Source of the DNA: Parietaria judaica
Lineage: Eukaryota > Streptophyta > Magnoliopsida > Rosales > Urticaceae
Reading direction: 5' to 3'
NCBI GenBank assembly: GCA_954871525.1
Contig: OX940863.1
Coordinates: 20,968,001-21,032,000, forward strand
Length of the DNA: 64,000 nucleotides
Shown piece by piece: positions 25,160 through 36,242 of the stretch. The stretch's first letter is position 1. Each line of letters begins with the position of its first letter. A model generated the notes under the pieces. It was not told the origin of the DNA. It saw nothing but the letters and a program-made list of their open reading frames with translations, and searched no databases. Both the position numbers and the translations under genes were made by a program.

Positions 25160-26151
25160 GGGTAAACTGCGGCTAATGTACCCAATGTTTTATCTTCTTC
25201 GGATTATGTACCCAATGTTTATATTTGGCGGCTAATGTACCCAATGTTTGCTCCGTTAGATATTTTCGTGTTTTCCGTCACTTAACCGATAGAGAGTTAT
25301 CCTCCTCTATATGTACACTTTTCGTATTTTTGACATAACTCACTCATTTTTTGTCCAAATTTTATGTACGACCTATGGTTGGAAATATAAGAGATAGATC
25401 TACAACTTTGATGTTTTAAGTTTTGTAAAATAAGTTTTATAAAAATACAAAATTTCCAATACAACGTAAAACTGGACATTAGTTTAATGCAAAATATTTG
25501 TTTCGAGGAAATTTCAATATACTTAATGACTTTTTATGATGAAACGTAAAACTAAAAAGTTGTAGATAAACTTTTTATCTTTCGAACGGGTATTTATTTA
25601 TAAATTTTGGACAAAAAATGAGTGAGTTATGCCAAAAATATGAAAGATTATTTCGCATCACATATTTTATATTTTTGGCATAACTCACTCATTTTTTGTC
25701 CAAAATTTATAAATAAATACTCGTTGGAAAGATAAAAAGTTTATCTACAACCTTTTAGTTTTACGTTTTATCATAAAAAGTCATTAAGTATATTAAAATT
25801 TGCTCGAAACAAATATTTTGCATTAAACTAATGTCCAGTTTTATGTTGTATTGGAAATTTCGTATTTTTCTAAAACTGATTTTACAAAACTTAAAACACT
25901 AAAGTTGTAGATCTATCTCTTATCTTTCCAACCATAGGTCGTGCATAAAATTTGGACAAAAGATGAGTGAGTTATGTCAAAAATACGAAAAGTGTGCATA
26001 TAGAGGAGGATAACTCTCTTAATGGTCAAGTGACGGAAAACACGAAAATATCTAACGGATCAAACATTGGGTACATTAGCCGCCGAAAATAAACATTGGG
26101 TACATAATCCGCAGAAGATCAAACATTGGGTACATTAGCCGCAGTTTACCC
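25160..26151. mobile_element. foldback element, near-perfect 1-kb palindrome
   Basis: The left arm (25160 to about 25645) and right arm (about 25669 to 26151) are near-exact inverted copies of about 485 bp around a loop of about 23 bases. The termini are GGGTAAACTGCGGCTAATG and its complement. Each end has three subterminal units of the type AACATTGGGTACATTAGCCGC. The flanks read TTAA on both sides (25156-25159 and 26152-26155), so the duplication is TTAA, or TA if the terminus is AGGG. It has no coding potential. It sits wholly inside the Helitron and so is younger, or was carried by it. Confidence 0.88.
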
Positions 26152-26307
26152 TTAAAATAAATAACAAACTCTTAGAAAAAAGAATTTCTCAATCCTTTGT
26201 TGGAGTTGCTCTACATCTTCATCTTGAGTTGTACAAAATCAGATTCTAAATACCTTAATAACATCATGCCATGTCACTTGTGTTTCCTCCTTTTATAATA
26301 TATAGAT

Positions 26308-28229
26308 TGCCATTCACAATTCCCGTGGTAGTTAATTTGTCCTTCTACTTTATATCACGAACAATTAAATTAATTAAGCACGTTAAAACAAATAATAAGA
26401 TGGGTGACTTTTTATTTATTTATTTATCATTTTAATGGAATAGTCGGAGATCACTTATATAGTGACACCGTCTTAATTTTATTAATAGAAGTAAGTACAG
26501 AATCTTCACGTATAACGGAAGAAAATCATAGTTACATTATTATATTTGGGATTTATAATAATTTAACATGAAAAAATATCTTAAATATCAAAACTATCCC
26601 AATAACAAAAGGTCACGGATTTATTAACACAAAAGAAACTTTAAATATATCTAATATACGTATTGTTCATAGTGTCTCTAACCTAAACAAAACTTTTTAT
26701 GTTTTCAAGAAGCTATAATTAAAATTTTAACATATATATTTTTAATTTCAGCACCCAAGTGAACAGCACATCTGCCTCTTAAAACACCATAAAGTTAACT
26801 AAATCACGGCACATGGACGAAACAAAATACGAATTTTCAATCCTGATTCAATACTATTTTTTTTTTTTAACGATGGGTGTTGTTCTCAATCATGCATAAC
26901 CAGCATTGCGATATTGCGACTATTGTATCAAAGGATCAGATAAATATATAACTTGCTAATCGATTAATGGGAAGGATCAAGGAAGTGTCCAATTAAAATC
27001 CCATAATATAATAATTATAAAAGTCTACGTCAGTTTAGCGTCGTCAATGCGATATGGCGTAGAGATAAAATTTGATTAGTTAAACAAAAAGGAATGCATT
27101 AAAACATTGTTTCTGCGAAAGCTCTTCATCATAAAAACAAAAATAAATAAATAAAAATTGACAGACGAGTACATTAAATAATACGTATTACGTATCACAT
27201 AAAATAGAATACAAACTTTATTCTTTCTCTTTCAGTACGACTCATTTCTGAACTATAATTCTATAAGCTACTCTAAAACTCCCATCTTTCTTCTTTCAAT
27301 ATCTATATATAATTATATTACAGATCAGTGATCCATGATTTTTTTTTTTCTTTCTCGGGAAGTGATTGAGTTCTTGGTTATTCATTTTCTAGTCGGAGCT
27401 ACAAGCATCATGTGGTCATCGGCGATGGGAAAAACTACGACGCAAAAGACAGAGGATTGTCCGTACTACTATGGTAAATACTAAACATGTACTTTCCCCC
27501 TATTAGTTTACTTTTATGGATTCAAAGAATATTAAGTATTAATATTGATTCATGTTACGGGTGAAAAATTTGATCCTAGTTCTTGGTTTCGGATCTCATT
27601 CCGTCCCTGCCTGTACTGAACCATAAAATATATCTTTTTAAATATCGACAATTGCAACGTCCTACTTGATTTTAGATTCGGGAACCGGTACAGGGTTAAA
27701 CAATAAAAAAAATCCGGTTTTCAAATGATTTATTAATATATATTTATTAATTTCATTTTCAATCACTATTAGAAATAGTAAGGATTATGTTGATTTTCAA
27801 TCCTTTTTAATTTTATTTTATTTTCAAAATATGATATCATTTATAGAAAAGTACAAAAAAAAAGTTGGAAATGAGTTATGTATCTCCACTCTGTGATATA
27901 GGTTTTTCCCGCCCAGAAAAATGCCACAAGTTTGGCAACCGGTGCCCCAATACAAAGCTGGCATCGGTTGCCCGTAACCCGACAAAGTGTGACTGCCGGG
28001 GAAGCCCACTTGTACGGCTGCCCGTCCCACTTAGACAAGTCTTAGATTATGTTCTTTTTAATATATATTTTTTATTAATTCAAAACTTTGAGTCAAGTTC
28101 GTTTTTTTTTTTCTCTCTTCCGATTCTCTAATGTTAAAATTGGGATTTTTAACATTTTCTTTTAATTAGAACTTCGGACATATATATATATTCATTGAGT
28201 TCTTTGAGTTTTTTCTTTTTCTCTACGCC
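26308..28229. other. AT-rich spacer, no gene established
   Basis: Nothing with recognisable protein homology. At 27411 an ATG opens a 22-codon frame (MWSSAMGKTTTQKTEDCPYY...) that ends at a good splice donor (ATG|GTAAAT, about 27475), preceded by a CT-rich leader-like stretch at 27220-27300. It could be the first exon of a lost gene, but no second exon follows. A GC-richer block at 27895-28035 has overlapping open frames on both strands and no known domain. Confidence 0.4.
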
Positions 28230-28237
28230 CTTCTTAT

Positions 28238-28427
28238 CAGTGTCGGCCTTGTGGACCGAAGGGCTCGAGGCGAAGTAAACCATAAGCCTTGTTTAGGTTA
28301 ACATTTGGGCCCTTAAAATCATATTTCGGGCCCTTTGATGCAGTGTTAAAAAACGCAAAAAAAAATAAATAAAAAAAATTGGGCCTAAGGCCACCGCCTT
28401 ACTCACCTTAGCACAAGGCCGGCCCTG
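28238..28427. mobile_element. hAT MITE, 190 bp, 8-bp TSD
   Basis: The ends are CAGTGTCGGCCTTGTG and, complemented, CAGGGCCGGCCTTGTG (14 of 16 identical). It is flanked by a perfect 8-bp duplication CTTCTTAT (28230-28237 and 28428-28435). The inside has the GGGCCCTT/GGGCCTAAGGCC blocks common in this plant hAT MITE group. It is non-coding. Confidence 0.93.
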
Positions 28428-28465
28428 CTTCTTATTATTTTTGTAATTATCAAATTATGACACTG

Positions 28466-29096
28466 TGTTGTTGGTTCCAAACTGGATCTTTAAGCCAATA
28501 GCACACACACAAGAACACAAAGAGAAAGAGAAAAGTTTTGAGGAGAATACTCTCTCTATTGAATAATGTCGAAATTACAAGAAGGGGAAAATCTTAAAGG
28601 GAAAGTCACTCTTTACAAAAAGGGTGCACCTCTATTTATACTACTAAAGCTAGAAATCAAATACCTACAATAAAGGGTAATTACAATGATTCCAATATAC
28701 TTAGAAAGAAGGACATCGTTGACATTCTCACAGTCCTACAAATCTCGATGCTTTCCTCTTTTGTGTCAGTTGATTTACACTCACCAACTCCTTGGTTCTT
28801 TCCCACCCAGTCGACCTCACTCTTGGTCGACGTTGTGTCCTGGTCAACCATTTGGTCATGGTCGACACTTGCGTCCTCGTCGCTGGAGCCTTTTCGTCGC
28901 AACCTCATTGTCACTGGAACCTGCTCGTCGGTTGCTTTGTTCCTGGTCGCCGTGACCTGCTCGTCGCGACCATATGATCAGCCTGTCTACGACAAGGGTG
29001 TGTGCGACCAAGTCTTCCTGACCTGATCGGCTGGGTCTTGCCTTCCTGGTCGCTCCTTGATTCAATGAGCTGAACCAGGTCGAGCTTAACCTCACA
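28466..29096 (-). repeat. 3' LTR of copia C
   Basis: On the minus strand the LTR begins TGTGAGGTTAAGCTCGACC directly after the purine tract and ends in ...GGAACCAACA. The outer edge is placed at about 28466-28469 because TGTTGTTGG offers two TG choices. It holds short CT- and GTCGAC-rich blocks. There is no second LTR, so no age estimate is possible. Confidence 0.65.
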
Positions 29097-29109
29097 TTAT
29101 CCCCCGTAA

Positions 29110-32100
29110 GCTTGACTTGGTTTCATGTTCTTCACCCGGAGCATCTCTCTCATCTCTGCGAACTTGACCCGAGCTAAGGCTTTAGAGAGGATGTCAGCAC
29201 GTTGCTCCTTGGTGCTTAATAACTCAACGATAATCTACCTCTTCTCCACATACTCTCTAATGAAATGGAATCAAGTATCAGTGTGCTTGCTGCGTCCATG
29301 GAACAGTGAATTATTCATCAACGCGATTGGAGACTTGTTGTCCACGTAGAGAGTTACTTGCTTTTGCTTGATTCCGGTCAACTCGCTCATCAAGATTCTC
29401 AGCGAAAGTGTTTGGCACGATACTTCTGGGATTTCCAGGTGATTAGGTTCCCGTTGAGGTACAATGCCATCCCTGTGGTACTATTCATGTCATCAATGTC
29501 ACCGGCTAGATCATTGTCGGTGAAATTGACCAGCTCTTCATCCCCGCTTCCCCTTCTATAATGGATCCTGTAACTCATCGTTCCCTTCACATAACGAAGG
29601 ACGTTCTTCATTGCTTGCTCGTGCAACCTCGTCGGCTGCTCCATGTGACGACTCACCATGCCCACTGCATAAGTGATGAATGGTCGAGTGTTGGTCAGGT
29701 ACCTCAAACACCCGATGACACGCCTGTACTCTACGGGATACATTAGGGTTCCTTCTGCATCCTTCCCAAGCTGTAACTTTACCTCCATGGGGGTACTTGC
29801 TTGCGTTGCACTCTGCCATGTTGAACTGTTTGAGAATCTTCTTCGCATAGGCCGTCTTCCTTAGCGTGATGTAGGGGTGAGCATGGGTTGGGTTGGGCCG
29901 CCCCGATGCTGTTTATGGACCCGATCCGATCACTTCGAGTTCCTAAAAAAAAAGCCCGATCCGACCCAATTTTTTTAATGCCCGAACCAAACCGACCTGA
30001 TAAAAAATCGGGTTGGGTTGGTTTGGGTCGCCATGGCCCGATTAATTAAAATTTACTCTTATATAACAAAAAATAATATGAAAAAATGCATCAATGTAAC
30101 TCAAAATTCAAGTAAAAATACCCCAAACAAATTTAATCAAACAAACATACACTAAACAATGTAAAACGTAAAAAATGAGAGATTGAACGGCCTTTAAAAG
30201 TAAATAAAATTGAGAATGAGAAATTTTAAAAGACTAAAGATTGCACTATTTAAATAAAAATTAATATGAAATATATATTAATTATATTGGTCGGGACGGA
30301 GACCCCGACCCGACCCGAATAATAGTTGGGTCCGGCCCGATCCGACCCAATTTTGAGTGGGTTAGATTGGGCGGGTTAGATTGGGGTCGGGCCTCTAACG
30401 GATTGGGTTGGGCCATCGGGTTGGGTCTAAAATGCTCACCCCTAGCGTGATGCCTTCTTTCTTTCGATTAACCTCTATCCCGAGGTAGTATGAAAGTAGT
30501 CAGATGTCACTCATCTCAAACTCCTTCATCATCTGCTCCTTCGTCATTCAGCACTGGATCTAGTCACGATCTCGTGGACGTACACACCGATGATGATGGC
30601 CTCCTCTCTCGAGTTCTTCGTGTAGAATGCTTGCTCCTTGGAGAATTTCTTGAAACCAAGACTCTTCATGTTCCTATCGAGTCGAGTGTTCGATGCACGC
30701 GGTGCTTGTCTCAACCCATAAAGAGCTTTAGACAACTTGAACACCTTGTGTTCTGCAGCCTTGTCTACGAAACCTTCTAGTTAAGCGACGTAGAATTCCT
30801 CTTCCAATTCGCCATTCAAGAACATTGATTTGACGTCCAGGTTATGGATCTTCCAGCCTCATTGAGTTGCGAGGGCTAGAATCACCCTGACTGTGTCGAG
30901 TCTGGCCGCTGGAGCAAATACCTCTTCAAAGTCTACTCCTTGCTTCTGCATGTAGCCCTTTTGCGATCAGCCTGGCTTTGTGCTAGATGACCTTGTCTTT
31001 TGAGTCACTCTTGAGCTTGTAGACCCATTTTAGATCGATGGACTTGTGACCTTTTGGAAGGTTGACAAGCTCCCACGCCCCATTCTTTTCAATGGACTCC
31101 ATCTCATTCTTCATCACGTCCTGCCTCACAATAGTTGGCTGTCTTCTCAGCACTAACCAGCAAGAGCTCTTCTAGGCTCATCTCGAGTTCTCGCGCTTCT
31201 TCGTAAACGTCGGAAAGTGAACAGAACCATCTTGGTCCGTCCTTGATCGACGAGTCTCTCGAGCTAGTTCCTTCTGAACTTGCTCTATATGGGATTGGGT
31301 GATCATCCCTGATCCTAACACGGGTGAACCTGAAGGTGATACCCCCATTATGGATGCACCCGAGCTGGTTCCTGACGTGATTCCCGTCGCGACGATTCTC
31401 GTCGTGCTGGTTCCCGTCGGGTTGCTTCTGGGCGATGATCTCTTCTTGGGAATACCTTGTTCTTCCTGCTCGTCTACTTATTCCTTTTTGAGGATTAAAT
31501 CCACTGAGTTCTCTTCAGATTCTCTCTGCTCGTCGCGCCAGCCCCACTTTTTTTTTCCTTTTAGAACACAACATCTATGCTCACATGAGCCTTGCCACGT
31601 CGAGGGTTGTAAAACATGTGTGCCTTGCTGCCCTCCTCGGCGCCTAGGTACACCATCGACTCACTATGATCATCAAGCTTCTTGAGGTGTGATCCCACTC
31701 TCTTCACGTGAGCCGTGCACTAAAACACCCTTAAATGCTCCAGATGAGGTTTCTTCCCTTTCCACGCTTCGTAAGGGGTGCGCTCGCCTAGTGCCTTCGT
31801 CGATAAGCGGTTCAGCAAGTAGACCACGTGTCATACTTCTTCAACCCATAATCTTGCCGGGACCTGCATGCTTTTCATCAAGCTCCTTACAGTGTCCATG
31901 ATGGTTCGATTCCGTCTCTCCACCACGCCATTCTGCTAGGGCGTGTATGGTGCCGCTCTACACTTTCTTCTCCGCAATACTTAGTAAACTTATCAGACGT
32001 GAACTCTCCCCCACGGTCTATTCGCAAAGTCTTTAGTCTATGCCCTGACTGGTTCTCGACGAGCCTCCTGAACTTCTTGAAGACTTCAAAGACTCCTGCC

Positions 32101-32900
32101 TTTTCTTTGAGCGTGTACACTCACATCCAGCGGCAGTAATCATCGACAAGAAGTAATAAATACTTGTTGTCGACGAGGGTTGCCGGGGTGATATGACCAC
32201 TCAGGTCCGTGTGCACCAATTGGAGTGATGCGACCATGCAGCATTCACATAGTTGGTTGGAATGTGCAATCTTGGGCACATCAAAGGCCATCTCCTTGTT
32301 GCCTATCATCTTGAGCGCATAGAAATTCACGTGTCCAAGTCTTGTATTCCATAGCCACGCTGGGTCAGCTATGGACGCCATCAAGAAAATCGGTTGATCT
32401 ACCACCAGGTTAATCTTGTGTAACCGATTTGGTGTTCTCTTCACTTCCATCAATAGCGCGCTGTTGCTATTCCACATCTTGAGGAACTGTCCAAATAGGA
32501 TCATTGTGTGACCGATCTCAGTCATATGTCTTAGGCTGATGATGTTACTCTTCAGCTTTGGTATGTAGTAGACCTCGGTCAACAAGTGTTAGTCTCTGTT
32601 CTTGCACTTGAACATGATGGACCATCTGCTCTTGATGTCAACGATGGAACCATCGCCGAACTTCATATTTCCTGTGATCTTGTCGAGCTCTTCAAACTTG
32701 GCTCGCTGACCCGTCATGTGGTTGCTGGCTCCATTGTCTAAATACCAAACATCAGTATAGACCTTCTCTTTGCCATCTGCGAGTAGGTTGGTCACAACCT
32801 TGTCTTCATTGAGCATCATCTTTCTGGTTTGCTCACCGTTCGTCCTGGTCGAGTTGGGCTTCCCTGCCATCATCAGCTCGTCCGCTGGGCTCAATAGTCA
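29110..32900 (-). pseudogene. copia C pol remnant
   Basis: Protease is at about 32700-32760 with WYLDNGASNHMTG (DNG in place of the usual DSG). The integrase finger and core span 31887-32585 (LWNTRLGHVNF, LVHTDLSG, then KTLRIDRGGEF). Reverse transcriptase pieces lie at about 30544-31200 (ALYGLRQAPRA); the catalytic box reads YVHE rather than YVDD. RNase H is at 29399-29848 (YRRVIGCLRYLTNTRPFITYAV, cut by a MITE on its upstream side). Stops and shifts between all blocks, a changed catalytic acid and the MITE insertion make it clearly inactive. Confidence 0.88.
29872..30444. mobile_element. hAT MITE, 573 bp, nested in copia C
   Basis: The termini are TAGGGGTGAGCATGGG and, at the right, GCTCACCCCTA. 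It is flanked by a perfect 8-bp duplication GCGTGATG (29864-29871 and 30445-30452). The ends are rich in GGGTTGGG / CCCGATCCGACCC repeats and the middle is AT-rich. It belongs to the TAGGGGTG hAT MITE group also seen at 60791-61472 and as a remnant at 34140-34459. It interrupts the reverse transcriptase/RNase H coding of copia C and is therefore younger. Confidence 0.93.
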
Positions 32901-33900
32901 GGTACCTGCTCCCTGGGTACCTGGTCGTCAAGTACTACGTTATCGCGTACCAGCTGGTTGACCACATCCTGCTCGATGAGAGTCAAGTCGACCACATCCT
33001 GGTCGACGTGCTCGTCGCTACTTAAATCCAAAATCTCCTCGGTGAACATAAGAGCATGCTCGTCGTAATCGAATCTCACGAGATTTGCTTCTTCCTCGCG
33101 GTTCTTAGTATGACACTCATTCGCGTAGTGTCCATACTGCTCACAATTGTAGCACTTCATTGTGCTCTTGTCCTTGCGGGTGGCACCGTCTTGGCGGGGA
33201 GTGCTACTGCCTCGACCATGCTGATCGCGACCACGTCCTCGACCTCAGCCTCTGCCACGTCCATGGCTCTCGATGCCGTATCCACTGCGACTCAACGAGC
33301 TACAAGAAGAACCTTCTCGCTGGTTCATCTTCTGCTTAGCTATCCATTCTTCATGCGTGAGCATGAGGCGTTCGTTCTCTTCCTTGTTGCCATATCCTCG
33401 AAGTCTCTCATCGTGGACTTTCAGACGACCGACAACCTCCTTGACTGTCATAGTCTTGAGGTCACCGAACTGCTCGATCAATGTCACGATCTGCAAGTAC
33501 CGTTGAGGCACTAATCGCAGGAACTTCTTGACCACTGTGGTCTCGTCCACCTGGTTGCCTAGCAAACAGATACATGTAACAATGGAGGTAAGCTTCATAG
33601 CGAACTCGTCGACAGATTCACCGTCTCTCATACGGAGAACCTCGAACTCGGTATTCAAGGTTTGAACCTTGTCATCCTTGACGCGTTTTGCGCCCATGTG
33701 CATCGTTCAATGCGTCTCCCACGCTTCTTTTGCGAAATTCTTTTCTGTAATCATGAGAAGGACATCTTTCGAGACTCCCTGATAGATCCGCGCAGGTGCT
33801 ATCCTATCCTTCCGAACTTCGACTTCACCTACCGCTATGGCCTCCCAAACTCCTTGCGCTTGAAGATTAACTCCCATCTTCAACGCCCACACTGAATAGT
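32891..33900 (-). pseudogene. copia C gag remnant
   Basis: Minus-strand frames give a Gag with the segments WEAIAVGEVEVRKDRIA, EFEVLRMRDGESVDEFAMKL, VVKKFLRLVPQRYLQIV and MTVKEVVGRLKVHDERL, then an RG-rich stretch and a CCHC zinc knuckle CYNCEQYGHYANEC (about 33110-33160). The N-terminus is missing: the NYSVWALKM block is the first thing seen at the right end. Stops occur after TH near 33707 and after HGRGRG near 33245. Confidence 0.88.
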
Positions 33901-34139
33901 TGCTCTCCTATTAGAACAATAATTTAAATAAAGTCCAAATTTTGAGGATATTCTATTATTAAAATTTTAATTAATGTGAAATGACATAATTTGATGAATG
34001 ATTCAAATAGGATATTAAAAAACCTAATATTTTAACAAGCTATACGTATTTTATTACATAAATTTTATCCATAATTGGTCATTGACTTTGTACTTTAAAG
34101 TTGTATTTTCTCCTTATTAGGTCAATGGCTTTATGCTAT

Positions 34140-34459
34140 GCAAAATTAAAAGCCCGATCAGAAGTTTGAAATCTGGTTATCCGGAAATCCGTTTTTTTTA
34201 ATTTATTTAAAAAACTGATGTTAATACTGGGATCATGATTTCAAAACGGATTTGGATTTTTTAACCCGATCCAATTATCTACCCATATCCAGTTTGCTAA
34301 AATTTGAAATTCAAAATTTAAAGAGTAAAAAAAATTTAAAAAAAATTTCGATTCTAATATCCCGGACCATTTTACTTGTAAAATCCGGGTTTCAAACTGG
34401 TATTTGGGTATCCGGTTCTGGGTTTTAAAACCGATATCCATATATTATGTTCACCCCTA
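34140..34459. mobile_element. hAT MITE remnant (right terminus only)
   Basis: The right end ...TATGTTCACCCCTA at 34459 is the complement of TAGGGGTGAACATA, the terminus of the TAGGGGTG hAT group. The adjoining CCGGATACCC / GGTTTTAAAACC blocks fit the same group. The left terminus and duplication are not identifiable, so the left boundary is approximate. Confidence 0.5.
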
Positions 34460-35548
34460 AATCGTTACTTAGCCAAGTACAGCTATACAACCGAAAAATA
34501 ACTCTCATAATTAAGAAGTGAAATGCCAAATTACGGGCAAAAACACAGAGTTGAGATATCTATTGGCGAAGGGACTATAAGCTGAGGATGGACACATGCT
34601 CACTCTAACTTTCCTATTTTTCATTAGTATATAACTATATATATTATATATAGTAATTTAATAAAAAAATAAAACCGTAGAGTAATCAAGCCTCCATTCC
34701 TTATTGTGAGTCATAAGCATTGACTCGTTAAAGCCGAAGGATAAAGCTTAGTGGCATAAAGTCTTAGCCATTGCACACGTTCGTTAGTCTTCCATGAGAA
34801 TAGGACTGTTAGACCTTATATTTTGAAATTTGTTGCTTATAAGTAAGTAGCTATGATTAACTTTCAAACTTCTCTAAAAATAAAAATAAAAAATAAAAAA
34901 ATTAACTATCAAACTCAAAATTCTCTCACAAATCTAAAATATCACCGCACATCTTCCGACACATCTTAAGCTCGCCATTCTTTTGCCACCTCTTTGAGTC
35001 AAATTTCACGTTCTGATTTGCATGACGTTGTTTTCTTTGGAGACTTCGTATTCTAACTCTCCCGACGTTGATTTTCCCGGAGTCCTCGCGTTTTGATTTG
35101 GACAGAGTCGATTTTCTAAGCATAGTGTGTTTGTGTCCGTATGAATTTTTTGTTACTGCTTAAATTTTTTCTAGAGTAGACCTTGCCGTTAGTATGACCA
35201 AACTTCAGACTTACATCATTGGCCTTCATTTTGAAAGGTCTTAGTGCTCTTTCTCGAAAAATGGTAGAGACAAAAAGAAATTGTGTGTATCCAGCAATTG
35301 TTGGTTGCACTGATTGAATCTTTACCGAATTACGTCGAGCAACAAGAAAGCAAAGCAAATGTGTATACACTCGCACAAGCAAACGACAATATAAATGCCA
35401 CAGAAACCCACTCACTCTCACAATCAGCACACACCACAATATGTGTTATATATCTATATATATTAAATATATGTAAACGACATACACAGAAGCAAGAAAG
35501 TGGAGTTTGGTGGCTTTGATGAGAATATGACGAAAGAAGAAGAAACCT

Positions 35549-35860
35549 TGTTGGGAGAAAACAATTTTCTGTTTGATATTGATCGAATATACAAAACAAA
35601 TACAAATGCGCTTCTTAAATAGAAGCCAAAACAAACCCTAAGTCTACTAACAGACTCCTAATCACACGAGAGGTACTCGGTCAAATAATAACCAATTTGA
35701 CTTGAAATAAAACATGCGATAAATAATAAACTAATGTGCTCTTGACCAAATCAGAGTTTATCCTCACAGCAATTTATCGTCTGATTACTCTACCATTGAT
35801 CTTACATATTATTACCGCCAGTGTTGATAAGAGTTCCTTTTGCTATGAATATTATCAACA
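35549..35860 (-). repeat. LTR-like segment, 312 bp
   Basis: On the minus strand it runs from TGTTGATAATATTC to TTTTCTCCCAACA, so it has TG...CA ends, and contains a TATA-like TTCTATTTAAG near its middle. No matching 5-bp duplication (AACCT against ATCGA) and no primer-binding site are visible, so this is only a candidate solo LTR. Confidence 0.3.
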
Positions 35861-36242
35861 ATCGATTAAAAACAAAAACAGTGCCCCTCCTCGAAGAAAA
35901 AGCTAGCTTCGCCACGGGGCTATAAAGACAATCTCAAAAGTAACTTGAATTCTATTATGTTAGCACTTAAGAAAAACAAAGTGCAAATAAAAAAGGGGAC
36001 TGAAAATAATATGAAGTGAAAATATTAAAATTTACATACTAAATTAAAATAGAAGAAAATTACTTAAAAATCTTAAGTTGTCTTTCATATAGTTCAGTTT
36101 CACTTCACGAACAATTTGAATCGTAGTTAAATAGTCATATTATGTGCGACTATGATGGGTTTTTATCAAATTTCAACACCTTATTTGTACATACATATTA
36201 TTATTTTGTTTTTTCTTTTGATGGTCTATATTCATCTATAAA

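Larger units (their letters stand above)
22804..26306 (-). mobile_element. non-autonomous Helitron, 3503 bp
   Basis: On the minus strand the element begins TCTATATATTATAAAAGG (from 26306), the classic Helitron 5' terminus, and ends ACGCGCAAAGCGCGGGC-AATCTA-CTAG (to 22804). That is a short GC hairpin (CGCGC/GCGCG, 3-base loop) followed about ten bases later by CTAG. The host base before the 5' end is A and the base after the 3' end is T, the invariant Helitron insertion between A and T. No Rep/helicase frame is present. It contains a TA microsatellite (23787-23811), a short direct repeat (AAATTTATCTCAAGAATTCT near 24440 and 24512) and the 1-kb palindrome 25160-26151. Confidence 0.85.
28466..33910 (-). 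mobile_element. Ty1/copia retrotransposon C, decayed and 5'-truncated
   Basis: Reading right to left: gag (from about 33900), protease, integrase, reverse transcriptase, RNase H, a polypurine tract (ACGGGGGATAA near 29097-29107) and one LTR (28466-29096). No LTR or primer site is found at the right end: the Gag reading begins abruptly at about 33910 in AT-rich DNA, so the 5' end is lost. A hAT MITE (29872-30444) sits inside the RT/RNase H region with its own duplication. Confidence 0.9.
33911..36242. other. AT-rich spacer with MITE and LTR-like pieces
   Basis: No gene is recognised. Two transposon-like pieces are listed separately (34140-34459 and 35549-35860). The short frames at 34926-35123 and 35116-35605 have no recognisable domain. 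Tracts of TATATA occur near 34630 and 35450. Confidence 0.5.

Noticed and set aside
27411..27475. 22-codon frame ending at a good splice donor, a possible first exon.
   Set aside because: No following exon is recognisable and the peptide is too short to assign, so it is mentioned only in the spacer entry.
27824..28131. Overlapping open frames on both strands in a GC-richer patch.
   Set aside because: Neither translation resembles a known protein; likely a repeat fragment.
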